The notes below the pieces were generated by a model. That model had not been told where the DNA came from and searched no databases. It saw only the letters and a program-made list of their open reading frames with translations. 64,000 nt of DNA from positions 186,001-250,000 of the forward strand of contig CAVTBB010000003.1 of assembly GCA_963732855.1 (NCBI GenBank). The letters are read 5' to 3'. Below, in pieces: positions 24,770 to 33,173 of this stretch. Source of the DNA: DASXVU01 sp963732855. GTDB lineage: Archaea > Thermoplasmatota > Thermoplasmata > Methanomassiliicoccales > UBA472. Both the position numbers and the translations under genes were made by a program. Position 1 is the stretch's first letter; each line of letters starts with the position of its first letter.

Positions 24770-25291
24770 TCAGAGCACCTTTGAGGCGGCTACCTCGATC
24801 GCGCGCTTTACGCTGTCCCTCGGAATGACGACGCTGACCGGTATGGTCAATATCTGTTCGATGGTCGGGGCGATGATGGGAGCGCAAACGATCGCCAACG
24901 CACCGTCCCGCTCTGCCTTAACCGCAGCTATGATGGCGTCTTCCATTGTCAAAGCCGGGTATTCCTTCACCTTGACGTTACGCTCGCCGACCTGAAGTAT
25001 CCGTTCCTCGATCTTCAACAGCACGCTCTTTGTAGCAATGACTGCGATGAACTCGCCACCGGGATAGGTGTCCATCTTCCGGACCGCCTTGATCACAGCG
25101 CGTACGGTACGGAGATTGGGTTCACGCTGTTCCTGCAAGATCTTGTATACGGTAGAAGGCGACAGTCCGGTATTCTCGCAGAACTCCGGTACGCTAATCT
25201 TCAGATCCTGCTCCAGGATCTTGCGCAATGCTTCCCTGAAGCCCTCTTCGCTCCTGAGGATGCCGGCGACCAGTTCGTCAACCATCGACAT
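24770..25291 (-). CDS. XRE-type HTH regulator with C-terminal sensor-like domain
   Basis: 173 residues. Residues about 15-75 contain an XRE helix-turn-helix (ISVPEFCENTGLSPSTVYKILQEQ). The rest (AIVCAPIIAPTIEQILTIPVSVVIP) is an alpha/beta domain found in archaeal XRE-type regulators and might bind a ligand. The ATG at 25291 overlaps the thioredoxin reductase stop (TAATG), so the two are co-translated and the protein may sense redox state or a related metabolite. The upstream part of this frame is a shadow of trxB. Confidence 0.82.
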   Translation of the reverse strand: MSMVDELVAGILRSEEGFREALRKILEQDLKISVPEFCENTGLSPSTVYKILQEQREPNLRTVRAVIKAVRKMDTYPGGEFIAVIATKSVLLKIEERILQVGERNVKVKEYPALTMEDAIIAAVKAERDGALAIVCAPIIAPTIEQILTIPVSVVIPRDSVKRAIEVAASKVL

Positions 25292-26181
25292 TAATCGGTC
25301 TCCTTTCTTATCATGTTCGCTGCCGTCCTCCCAGCAACGCACCCCTGCCCGACCGCTTTGGCCAACTGCCAAGGTAGACCGGTCACGTCGCCGCAGGCAA
25401 GGACGTTCGTCTGCTCCGTCTTGCAATCGTCGTCCACTTTGATGGTTCCCTCTTCATCTGGTACCAGACCGACATCCATGGCCAGATCCGCAGAGCCCCT
25501 GGCTCCGAGCTCGATGAAGACACCGTCGACGTCCAATTTCCTGCCGTCCCTAAGCTCCAGTGATTTGACCACTTCGGTTCCGTTAATCCTTGAAGGCCAT
25601 GCCGGAATCAGAACTTCAATGTTTGAGGCTTTGATCTTAGCATCCAACTCCTCCGACGCTTTGTTCTCCATAGCCACCCAGTAGACTTTTGAAGCGTATT
25701 CCCGAAGGAGCAGGGCGCCAGCTACCGCCATGCTTCCGTTGCCGATCACCGCCACTTTCTTGTTCTTGAAGAAATTGCAGTCACATGCAGCGCAATAGCT
25801 CACACCCATACCATAGTACTCTTTTTCCCCCGGGACATTGAGCTCGACCCGTGAGATGCCCGGAGCCAGGATAATGATCTTAGATCGCACGGTGTTCATC
25901 TTATCCGTGCTCATGACGAACCATTCGCCTTCGCGATTCAGGTCCATGACGTCCTCCGTCAGGATCTTTGCACCAAAGTTCGTTGCCTGTTCCACCCCTA
26001 TATCAAGGAGTTCCTTTCCTTCCATCATGGTTATTCCAAAATAGTTCTCCACCCTCGCCTTGAACAAAGCGCTGTTCTCAGGCTTTCCGAGAACCACAAC
26101 CTTAATTTTCTTTCTGGCGGCATATATCGCCGCTTGGAGCCCTGAAGGCCCGCATCCGATTATGGCGACTTCGAAATCCAT
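25291..26181 (-). CDS. trxB: Thioredoxin reductase
   Basis: 296 residues, the length of low-Mr thioredoxin reductases. FAD motif IGCGPSGLQAAIYAARKK at the N-terminus, redox CxxC as YCAACDCNFF, NAD(P) motif VIGNGSMAVAGALL, and the C-terminal FAD motif CGDVTGLPWQLAKAVGQG. It reduces thioredoxin; a thioredoxin gene lies 285 bases upstream on the same strand. The NADPH-specific HRRxxxR motif is not evident after the second Rossmann motif (WVAMENKASEE), so the electron donor may not be NADPH. Confidence 0.93.
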   Translation of the reverse strand: MDFEVAIIGCGPSGLQAAIYAARKKIKVVVLGKPENSALFKARVENYFGITMMEGKELLDIGVEQATNFGAKILTEDVMDLNREGEWFVMSTDKMNTVRSKIIILAPGISRVELNVPGEKEYYGMGVSYCAACDCNFFKNKKVAVIGNGSMAVAGALLLREYASKVYWVAMENKASEELDAKIKASNIEVLIPAWPSRINGTEVVKSLELRDGRKLDVDGVFIELGARGSADLAMDVGLVPDEEGTIKVDDDCKTEQTNVLACGDVTGLPWQLAKAVGQGCVAGRTAANMIRKETD

Positions 26182-26430
26182 ATTCTGACCGGACCATTAT
26201 GATGGATTCGACCCTATAACCTTTTTACGCCAGCCAAGCTTATCGCGTTAAGGAACGCTCATGAATGCCTTCCAACTCGAAAATTTCTTAGTAGTTTTTG
26301 GAATTGGTTTCCGGACACCTTATACCGAGGAAAGGCTGCCCATCGACCTTCCAATCAGCGGTCAGGGAATGATTGCCATCAACGGCCGACGAAATACCTT
26401 TGAGTTGATAGCGCCAAGAATAATCTCCAG

Positions 26431-26455
26431 GCGGCCGGCAACTTTCGCCGGCCGC
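26431..26455. repeat. Perfect 9-bp inverted repeat after the thioredoxin gene
   Basis: GCGGCCGGC and GCCGGCCGC separated by seven bases (AACTTTC), 11 bases past the thioredoxin stop. No T-run follows on the minus strand, so it may stabilise the mRNA end or aid termination rather than act as a full intrinsic terminator. Confidence 0.6.
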
Positions 26456-26466
26456 GGCGATAGGAA

Positions 26467-26904
26467 TCAGAGGTGTTTGGCGAACTTGGCCTTCATGAAT
26501 TCCTTGTTGCCTGCGCCCACGATGCGGTCGACCATTTCCCCGTTCTTGAAGACGAGGAGCGTGGGAATCGCGGATATGTTGAACCTCATGGGAATGCTCT
26601 CGTTCTCGTCGGTGTTCAGCTTGCCGAAGGCAATCTTGCCTTCAAATTCCTTTGCCAGTTCCTCGATTATTGGGGCCAGGCTACGGCACGGCCCGCACCA
26701 GGGAGCCCAGCAATCAATGATCACAATCTTGTTGGCTTTTACGAAATCGTCGAACGTGCTGTCCTTGACCTCAGTTGCGGATGATATATTCTCAACTCCT
26801 TTTTTGTTATATATTTCGTGCTTCAGCAATTCAAGCTTTTTCCTTCGGATGGCATCAAGCTCTTCCAATTCGTTCAATCGTAAGACCTCCATCCGGTTGT
26901 GCAT
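26467..26904 (-). CDS. trxA: Thioredoxin with N-terminal helical extension
   Basis: 145 residues. Residues 45-145 are a thioredoxin fold with the active site WAPWCGPC and cis-proline segment AIPTLLVF. The first 40 residues are a charged helix (RLNELEELDAIRRKKLELLK) not found in standard thioredoxins and perhaps a coiled-coil or partner-binding arm. It is probably reduced by the neighbouring thioredoxin reductase. ATG codons at 26904 and 26892 are both possible starts. Confidence 0.92.
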   Translation of the reverse strand: MHNRMEVLRLNELEELDAIRRKKLELLKHEIYNKKGVENISSATEVKDSTFDDFVKANKIVIIDCWAPWCGPCRSLAPIIEELAKEFEGKIAFGKLNTDENESIPMRFNISAIPTLLVFKNGEMVDRIVGAGNKEFMKAKFAKHL

Positions 26905-27119
26905 GGACTTTACATAACCGTATTCTTGCCTTTGGGATAAATACCTTTTCTTGGCAGGCCTTGACGCGCCAATTAGAAGCTGGCACTAGAGATAGCTATC
27001 GCAAGGGGTACTATTTAATGAATCTCGATATCAATATTCTTCCATTTTTAGTCCTTTTTACGACTGGGGTCCAATAAGCCTTAAAAGGGTGATTGACGTT
27101 ATGCATGTTGGGATCGGCG

Positions 27120-27407
27120 ATGCTTGAGGAAGCTACAGAGCTCATCGGATTGCAGGTGTATACACCAAATGGCATTTTTTTGGGGAACGTCAACAACCTG
27201 GTAATAGACCTGGAAAATAAGAAGGTCGACGGGCTCTTCATCAATGAGACCAACCCACTGTTGGTCGAGGACTCGAAGGCAGTAAATGTACCATACCGCT
27301 GGATCCAGTCGGTAGGGGACGTTGTCATACTGAAGTACTTCCCGAAGCGCGTGACGGCCCGCAAGCCGGCCGCAGCGGCGAAGGCAGCAGCACCCCGAGA
27401 AGAGTGA
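27120..27407 (+). CDS. PRC-barrel protein with Ala/Lys tail
   Basis: 95 residues: a PRC barrel (ATELIGLQVYTPNGIFLGNV, VDGLFINETNPL, VPYRWIQSVGDVVIL) followed by an Ala/Lys/Pro-rich tail. It is a second stand-alone PRC barrel in this window. In archaea such proteins are linked to cell division or RNA handling. The ATG at 27120 follows GGGATC; in-frame ATG 27105 and TTG 27093 are weaker. Confidence 0.83.
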   Translation: MLEEATELIGLQVYTPNGIFLGNVNNLVIDLENKKVDGLFINETNPLLVEDSKAVNVPYRWIQSVGDVVILKYFPKRVTARKPAAAAKAAAPREE

Positions 27408-27449
27408 CCAAAACCTTTTCAATACTCCATTCCTTTTGTTATAGTTGAC

Positions 27450-27950
27450 ATGTCGGATAGACGGATCTATGTAGATTCCACGGCGGTTGTTCTCGGGGAC
27501 GTCATTTTGGCCGATGGCGTAAGCGTTTGGCCACATGCGGTCCTGAGGGGAGATTCAAACCGCATCGAGATCGGACAGAACAGCAATGTGCAGGACAACG
27601 CTGTCATCCATTGCTCAGAGAACTTCCCGACAATAATCGGAAATGATTGTACTATCGGACACTGCGCGGTGATCAACGGCGCGATGGTCGGGGATCTTTG
27701 CATCATCGGGATGAACAGCACGATCCTGGATGGGGCAATCATTGGCGATGAGTGCATCATTGGGGCTGGGGCGGTTATTACAAGCAAGACACTAATACCA
27801 CCCAAATCAGTGGCAATGGGCGTTCCTGGGAAGGTCGTCAGGCATAACGATATCACCTTAAGGGAGAAAGCTCAAAGAAGCTCGGAGAACTACCAGATAT
27901 TACGGGATGAGCACATCAAAGGACGCTATAAGCGGCACACTTCTTGGTGA
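27450..27950 (+). CDS. Gamma-carbonic-anhydrase-like hexapeptide protein
   Basis: 166 residues of left-handed beta-helix repeats plus a C-terminal helix. Landmark residues of gamma carbonic anhydrases are mostly kept: RGD, NVQDN, VIH and IGH. The third zinc-ligand His is replaced by Asn (GHCAVINGA; the family has H five residues after the GH). It may therefore bind metal weakly or not act as an anhydrase. The C-terminal 35 bases overlap the convergent HD gene. The transferase relatives CaiE and PaaY remain alternatives. Confidence 0.83.
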   Translation: MSDRRIYVDSTAVVLGDVILADGVSVWPHAVLRGDSNRIEIGQNSNVQDNAVIHCSENFPTIIGNDCTIGHCAVINGAMVGDLCIIGMNSTILDGAIIGDECIIGAGAVITSKTLIPPKSVAMGVPGKVVRHNDITLREKAQRSSENYQILRDEHIKGRYKRHTSW

Positions 27951-28497
27951 CCTTCTCCGATATCTTGGCATCGGCGAGCATGATGTCGATGTCCTCCCCA
28001 CATAACAGTGAAAGCTCCTTGTGCATGGCCTTCATGCGTGTGGCGGTGTTGGTGTACCCTTTGGACAAGAGGTCGTCCAACGCTTCTATCAAGGTCGTCA
28101 CCTTGTCATCACTGACCAGGTTGTCCGCGTGGCATACTATCTTTTCCTCGATCGTCTCTGGAATATAGCTACCCTCCGGCAATCCCAGGGCCTTTGCCTC
28201 ATCGTCCGATAGCCCTGCCGCGATGTGCCTGGAGATCACCCGGACCAAAGGCTCGGTAAGATTCCTGGAGCGGGCGATCAATACCCCTTCGGATACATGC
28301 CTCACACCATGCGTCCGGGACCTGCCCACATCATGCAGCAAGGAACCGGCATTGACCAGTTCCTTGTCCGCTTTGATCCTGGAAGCGATGATCAGGGCAA
28401 CTACATTCACGGTACAGACGTGACGGATGACCTTGGGCGAGCATCCTTCTTCTTTCAATATCTCGAAGCATTCTCGCTCACTCGGCAGGGTTGACAA
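27916..28497 (-). CDS. HD-domain hydrolase, TIGR00295-like
   Basis: 193 residues with the HD metal site (SLLHDVGR) and a downstream SRHIAAG plus CHADNLVSDD. It matches the archaeal HDIG family often annotated TIGR00295, putative phosphohydrolases of unknown substrate. No ATG exists near the N-terminus; the TTG at 28497, preceded by a GGGGGAAAAGGG stretch, is the likely start. It overlaps the end of the Trm56 gene by 20 bases, so it is probably coupled to it. Confidence 0.85.
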   Translation of the reverse strand: MSTLPSERECFEILKEEGCSPKVIRHVCTVNVVALIIASRIKADKELVNAGSLLHDVGRSRTHGVRHVSEGVLIARSRNLTEPLVRVISRHIAAGLSDDEAKALGLPEGSYIPETIEEKIVCHADNLVSDDKVTTLIEALDDLLSKGYTNTATRMKAMHKELSLLCGEDIDIMLADAKISEKVTKKCAAYSVL

Positions 28498-29008
28498 CCC
28501 TTTTCCCCCTTTCGCAGGGCAGCACCTTGATATTGCCGCCCGTGAACTCCTTTGAGAACTCCTTACCTTGGGCCAGACGGTCCAGGAGAATGGCCAAGGC
28601 AGCCACTTCCGAATGGGGTTGATTGCCGACCGAGATGTTGAAATCGGCCGCCTGGTACACTTCGGGGGGCACCTTCTCCGCCCCTACCACGATCAGCAGA
28701 TCGTAATCAAGGGGCAGCATCCGGGGGATGACCTCGTCCACCTGCAGTCCGTACATGGTTAGATGTGCGATCTTTCCCCTTGACTTGAACGAGGTCAAGA
28801 ACTTGCGCCAGTTGACACCGCTCTCGATGGAAAAGTCACCGCCGAATCGCTTGACCACGTCACTGACGCTCTCCTCAAGCGAAGCGTCCTTTGTCCCGAC
28901 CTTGATCCCCTGAGCGCCGAAAGCCCGCGCGGTCAGTGCCACATGAGTCGTTATACGCTTATCTCGCTCTGGACGGTGGCCCAAACGGAGGACCCATATC
29001 TCTCCCAT
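28478..29008 (-). CDS. trm56: tRNA (cytidine(56)-2'-O)-methyltransferase
   Basis: 176 residues of the SPOUT-fold archaeal Trm56 family. The N-terminal LRLGHRPERDKRITTHVALTARAFGA, HLTMYGLQVDEV and the knot segment VVGAEKVPPEVYQAADFNISVGNQPHSE are diagnostic. It methylates C56 in the T-loop using S-adenosylmethionine. The start at 29008 is chosen because family members begin just before LRLGHRPERD, and GGATCAC lies upstream; ATG 29026 overlaps the preceding gene. Confidence 0.94.
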   Translation of the reverse strand: MGEIWVLRLGHRPERDKRITTHVALTARAFGAQGIKVGTKDASLEESVSDVVKRFGGDFSIESGVNWRKFLTSFKSRGKIAHLTMYGLQVDEVIPRMLPLDYDLLIVVGAEKVPPEVYQAADFNISVGNQPHSEVAALAILLDRLAQGKEFSKEFTGGNIKVLPCERGKRVVNPAE

Positions 29009-29018
29009 GTGATCCAGC

Positions 29019-29519
29019 TCACGCATCCTTGACGAGTTCAAGCCTATGACCACGGTAATCCAGGCGGACTGACCTTTTCACCAGGCTCTTTAGCATGGTG
29101 GATGTGATGCCTAAGGCTTCTGCGACATCCCCTGCAAACTTGCCTTCCTTACCAACTTGGGCGAGGATCTTGGTCTCGATCGTCTCGAACTCTTCTTCCG
29201 GCATCATTGCGACCGAAAGGACGTCAGAAATCTCATAAACCGGCCAAGAGGCATTGATATGGAACTGGTTGTAATAGGTATGATAGGCTTTCTCTGGGCG
29301 GTTGCCACCGGAGGGCTGCCAACGGGTTTCCACGAGCTTCATCTTTTCAAAAAACTTCAGCGCTTCTTTGCCATCGGCGCCATACTTGTCCTCGATTTCC
29401 TTGGCGGTCCGCCATTCCATGGTGACCTCCTTGAGGACCTCCCTCTTTATTGGGGTATCAACAGCCCTCAACATCGGAACCAGCTCCGAGGGTTCGTTGA
29501 TGACCTTAATCTTATTCAT
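29019..29519 (-). CDS. ArsR-like winged-helix regulator
   Basis: 166 residues. An N-terminal wHTH (LRAVDTPIKREVLKEVTMEWRTAKEIEDKYG) and a C-terminal second HTH-like part (VGKEGKFAGDVAEALGITSTMLKSLVKRSV). Proteins of this layout recur beside Trm56 genes in archaea as far as I recall; here it heads the Trm56-HD operon. AAGGGAGTT precedes the ATG and a TATA box lies about 27 bases away. The target is unknown. Confidence 0.82.
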   Translation of the reverse strand: MNKIKVINEPSELVPMLRAVDTPIKREVLKEVTMEWRTAKEIEDKYGADGKEALKFFEKMKLVETRWQPSGGNRPEKAYHTYYNQFHINASWPVYEISDVLSVAMMPEEEFETIETKILAQVGKEGKFAGDVAEALGITSTMLKSLVKRSVRLDYRGHRLELVKDA

Positions 29520-29540
29520 AACTCCCTTAATTGTCTAACG

Positions 29541-29553
29541 CACTTATATAAAC
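29541..29553 (-). promoter_or_regulatory. TATA box of the regulator-trm56-HD operon
   Basis: GTTTATATAAGTG on the minus strand, centred about 28 bases before the ATG at 29519. Confidence 0.6.
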
Positions 29554-29595
29554 TCGGTAGGAACGCTTAACAATGGTGCAAATTACTGGATATAT

Positions 29596-29617
29596 TCAAT
29601 ATGTATCGGTATATTGA
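29596..29617. repeat. AT-rich inverted repeat
   Basis: TCAATAT and ATATTGA separated by eight bases, about 45 bases upstream of the TATA box of the ArsR-like operon. It could be an operator for that regulator or a minor hairpin. Confidence 0.3.
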
Positions 29618-29691
29618 GTTCGATACTGATTGTTTTCCTTGCGATTCTTAGATGAATGTCTATCAAACATATAGGATATTGTAAGATTGAA

Positions 29692-29737
29692 CAATAATAA
29701 AATAAAAAATAGAAATATGAGGGGAGATTCCCCCCTC
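29692..29737 (-). terminator. Terminator of the surface-protein gene
   Basis: Minus-strand reading: GAGGGG, a seven-base loop, CCCCTC, then a long T-rich tract, starting 11 bases past the stop at 29748. It has the hairpin and U-tract of an efficient terminator. Confidence 0.65.
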
Positions 29738-29747
29738 GTTATAGGGT

Positions 29748-32600
29748 TTACTTCAGCTTGTTGCCGCAGTTCGGGCACACCGCAAAGTCCGGGCCGACCG
29801 GGGTACCGCACTTGGGACACACGCCGGCAACGTTTGCTGGTTGTTGCTGGTATTGCTGTGTCGGCTGCTGGTACTGGGGCGCTGCCGGGGCGGCCTTCTT
29901 CTTCCTCATGAAGAGGAAGAGGAGGAGCGCGATGATCGCCACCACTATCAGGACGATCGGGAGCAACGAGTCACTGCCCGTGGCACCCGGGACTGCTGCC
30001 TGGGATGCTGCCGAGGTAGAGGCACCGATGCTGTTCGATGTGACGATCCAGTAATAGTAGGTCATGCCATTCTGAGCGGTCATATCGCTGAATCCCAGCA
30101 TATTGTCAGTCAGGTTCGCGATCAGTACTGCCTTGGTAGGGTCGTTTACCTCAGCACGGTACACATAATAGTGCGTGATCGGTGCAGAACCCTGGTTGGG
30201 CGCGGTCCAGCTTATGTCCACCCTTCCGTCGCCTGAGGTGACCTTTATATCATCGACGGTGCCGGGGGCTCCGGTCGGCGATTTGGACGAGGCCGTAGCA
30301 TTTGCTGCCATGGACTGGACGCTGACTCCCACGGAATTCTCTGCTGCTACGGTGTAGTAGTAGGTCATGCCGTTCATCAAGCCTGCGTCAACAAAAGTGA
30401 GTACGGCCGAACCAGTATGGCCCCAGTAGGCCAATGCCGATGCCGAATTGCCACGGTATATCTTATAGTCGGTGATCGGCTGCGTTCCGGTGCTGGACGG
30501 CAGATTCCAAGTCAGGACGATCTGGCCGCTTCCACTGGTCGCAACTAGACCTGCTGGAGCTCCAGGGGCCTGTGCGGCGGATGGGGTCGCATTCGCGTAT
30601 GCCTTCAGCCCTTCTCCCTTTGCATTCACTCCCGCCACTGTAAAGTAGTAAGCCTGGCCATTGGTAAGTTCGGTCTTGATGTAGGTCGTGGTCGTACCGG
30701 AAACGTTAGCCAGCACTGTCAGGGCCGGGTATGTACCTGAGTAAAGGGTGTAGTTCGATATGGTCGCCCCGCCGTCGTCCGACGGTGCTGTCCATGACAA
30801 GATCACTTGCCCATTGCCTGCAGTTGCGGTGAGGGCCGGGGCAGAGGGTGTCCAGAAGGGCGTGATGTTGACCTCAGTTGAGTTCGGGCCCCAACCATGG
30901 GAGTTAACTGCGCTCACGGTGTAGAAATATACCTGGCCGTTCACGAGGTTCCTATCGTCATAAGATGTTGCAGTGCCGACCGATGTGTGACCGATATATT
31001 CCTCATTCCCAGTTACATTGGACCTGAAGATGTAGTAATCGGATATGTTGGGGCCTCCGTTTGTGTCGGCTGCAACCCATGAAAGGGATACCTGGCGGTT
31101 AGACGGGTTGTCCACAGCCACACCTGTCGGGGCTGATGGCATTGACTTCGGGGTCGCCGAGAACTCATTGGTCCGCGGCCCTTCTCCCCCTGTGGTGTTG
31201 ACTGCGCTTACCATGTAATAGTACATGATATCATTCGACACATCGGTGTCCAGATAATATAGGATGGGGCCTATGGAATGTGCAACATAGTTCTCCGCAC
31301 CCGCCTTGGTGGCGCGGTAAATGTTGTAATGTGCAATTTCCGACCCTCCGTTCGTCGATGCAACACCCCATGTGACATTGATCTGGTTGCTACCTGGCTC
31401 GCCGTGCGGCGTTAATGGAACACCGGGCAGGACTATGTCGGCGACCAATCTGATGGCGTCCCTCCGTGTGCTGTTATCGTAACCTATAGACGCAATGAAG
31501 ACGTGGCCTCCATACAATATTGCTGACGGGGCCTCACCATAATAGTTGTAGCCTATTGAAGGTTCGATGGGGGGTGTAGCTGTAAACGACCCTCCAGAGA
31601 GGTAATCGAGATGCAGCGACGAGTCCTTTTGATATGCCACATATGGCACGTCTGATTTCAGGACTATCGCAGTGTCGTAGAAGTAATGGATACCGACCAC
31701 AGCGGCGACCGTGGCCATATTGGTTATAGGCCAAAGACCGCCCGAGGTTGACCCTACGCTGTTGGTGTAACGGTATTCTTTTACGTCTGCGTCGGCGTAT
31801 GAGATGTGTATGTTATTGCTGTTGTCGAGTGCCATCGCAATAGCGCCGGTGTTGTCCATTCCTCTGGTTGTATTGACCGCCATGCCAAAAGTGAAATTTC
31901 CGGCTGCTGGCCTGATGCCATAGTAGATGTCGGACGCATATTTGTAGACCATGTAGGCAGATCCGTCAGCGGTGACGGCCACATTAATCTGGGCGGTTGT
32001 ATAGTCTGTCAGAATGACTTTTGAACTGTATGAATTCGATGAGTTACGAACTACTTCGACTAGTTGATGCGAAGTGGAGTTCTGGTAAGGATAGAATACA
32101 TGCACCAGGTTGGTGATGGGATCCACATAGATACCGGTGTCTGTATTGGATTCTGCCCAGTTGCTGTTCTCCGGGTCGACGGTCTCGATGACAGCGATCG
32201 TCGAAGCGGAATCGATCATTGCCAGCTTGATCATGTAATAGTAATCCACCAAGAATACTGCGTAGGATATGAACACAGCGTTGGTTCTGTTTATTGCCAT
32301 TGCCGGGTAGTATTTACTGCCCGTCGTGAAATTGTCGATTTCGACGGTAACCCATCCGCCTGTCTTGTTCGTCGCATAGTATAAATTGCCGTCATATTCC
32401 CAGGTGATGTGCATATGCCCAGCGTTGTCAGCCTTGATCACCTTGGTGTCAGGGCTCCAGAACTGGGAGTTGTCCACCACGATAGCGCTCCAGCCTGAAG
32501 CCGGGGAGGCATTCGCATTTTCTGAAACTAACAATGCCGCTGCAGGCATCATCATTGCTAATGCCAGCATGAGCACTAACATCGTTTTTGGATTACCCAT
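29748..32600 (-). CDS. Large cell-surface protein with five fibronectin type III domains and a zinc-ribbon tail
   Basis: 950 residues. A signal peptide (MLVLMLALAMMMPAAALL) is followed by about 370 residues of repeated YATNKTGGW-like strands suggesting a beta-propeller. Five FnIII domains come next, each with a TWGV/LSWVA/LSWTA/LTWNL/ISWTA core and Y-x-I/V/L-Y/F-R/S strand. One membrane helix (IVLIVVAIIALLLFLFM) is followed by a basic stop-transfer, a Gln/Pro linker and a C-terminal zinc ribbon (CPKCGTPVGPDFAVCPNCG). The bulk lies outside the cell and the ribbon inside. GAGGGAG precedes the ATG. Many N-x-S/T sites fit glycosylation by the cluster upstream. The role may be adhesion or envelope architecture. 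Confidence 0.88.
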   Translation of the reverse strand: MGNPKTMLVLMLALAMMMPAAALLVSENANASPASGWSAIVVDNSQFWSPDTKVIKADNAGHMHITWEYDGNLYYATNKTGGWVTVEIDNFTTGSKYYPAMAINRTNAVFISYAVFLVDYYYMIKLAMIDSASTIAVIETVDPENSNWAESNTDTGIYVDPITNLVHVFYPYQNSTSHQLVEVVRNSSNSYSSKVILTDYTTAQINVAVTADGSAYMVYKYASDIYYGIRPAAGNFTFGMAVNTTRGMDNTGAIAMALDNSNNIHISYADADVKEYRYTNSVGSTSGGLWPITNMATVAAVVGIHYFYDTAIVLKSDVPYVAYQKDSSLHLDYLSGGSFTATPPIEPSIGYNYYGEAPSAILYGGHVFIASIGYDNSTRRDAIRLVADIVLPGVPLTPHGEPGSNQINVTWGVASTNGGSEIAHYNIYRATKAGAENYVAHSIGPILYYLDTDVSNDIMYYYMVSAVNTTGGEGPRTNEFSATPKSMPSAPTGVAVDNPSNRQVSLSWVAADTNGGPNISDYYIFRSNVTGNEEYIGHTSVGTATSYDDRNLVNGQVYFYTVSAVNSHGWGPNSTEVNITPFWTPSAPALTATAGNGQVILSWTAPSDDGGATISNYTLYSGTYPALTVLANVSGTTTTYIKTELTNGQAYYFTVAGVNAKGEGLKAYANATPSAAQAPGAPAGLVATSGSGQIVLTWNLPSSTGTQPITDYKIYRGNSASALAYWGHTGSAVLTFVDAGLMNGMTYYYTVAAENSVGVSVQSMAANATASSKSPTGAPGTVDDIKVTSGDGRVDISWTAPNQGSAPITHYYVYRAEVNDPTKAVLIANLTDNMLGFSDMTAQNGMTYYYWIVTSNSIGASTSAASQAAVPGATGSDSLLPIVLIVVAIIALLLFLFMRKKKAAPAAPQYQQPTQQYQQQPANVAGVCPKCGTPVGPDFAVCPNCGNKLK

Positions 32601-32962
32601 TTACTCCCTCCTTTTTCCCATCGGGATACGTTGTTTATCGCGTCCCTGGATTTTTGAAATAACAGGAAATCGGTAAGCGCGCCGCTTTCCCATTGGCTAT
32701 AAACCATTCCCATCAATACGGGAATCCTAAAACCTCCCAGACCAGAACGAATCCCAGATAATGCCCCAAGATCGTAATGGGGTATTACTAGTTGTTTTTT
32801 ATTAATACTTTGCTGACTGGAACAACTTAGAACAGCCTTAATGGAACAAACCATCAACGAGTATACCAAAACGATTGGGTGAACCAACAATAATCCAAAC
32901 CGGTACGGTACTGTTCTCGCTTTCATTAGTATTATATTCCCGTTCCTTATTTCGAGGATGTA
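32601..32962. other. Divergent promoter region
   Basis: The 362-base spacer between the surface-protein gene (minus) and the small zinc-finger gene (plus). It is AT-rich, with TATTAATAAAAAA on the minus strand near 32790-32803 and TAGTATTATATTCC on the plus strand near 32927-32942, each a candidate TATA region. A minus-strand ORF through the area (to 33052) has no family features and is taken as chance. Confidence 0.4.
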
Positions 32963-33109
32963 ATGAGCAAGATCATCTACCAATGCCTCGATTGCAACAA
33001 AAAGCACAAGACCGAGGAGGCAGCAAGAAACTGCCATGAGGCGCCGATCCAAGCAATCGAGATCGGCATTACAAGGTTCACCAAGAGAAAAGGCCTCATC
33101 GGCAACTGA
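32963..33109 (+). CDS. 48-residue zinc-finger-like protein
   Basis: A short ORF with GAGGATG just before the ATG and a TATA-like element about 25-35 bases upstream. The product starts MSKIIYQCLDCNKKHKTEEA and continues to ARNCHEAP, giving a C-x2-C pair and a C-H pair suited to one zinc ion, then a basic C-terminus (TRFTKRKGLIGN). Archaeal micro-zinc-finger proteins of this size are common, with nucleic acid or protein binding suspected. No specific function is known to me. Confidence 0.7.
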   Translation: MSKIIYQCLDCNKKHKTEEAARNCHEAPIQAIEIGITRFTKRKGLIGN

Positions 33110-33173
33110 ACGAGGCTTGCCCTTCTATCCACCATTTCGAAGGGCCCTAAAGGCCTTTCACAGTCCTGTTTTA

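Noticed and set aside
32576..33052. A 158-codon minus-strand ORF
   Set aside because: It overlaps the surface-protein start and the well-supported 48-residue zinc-finger gene, and has no domain.
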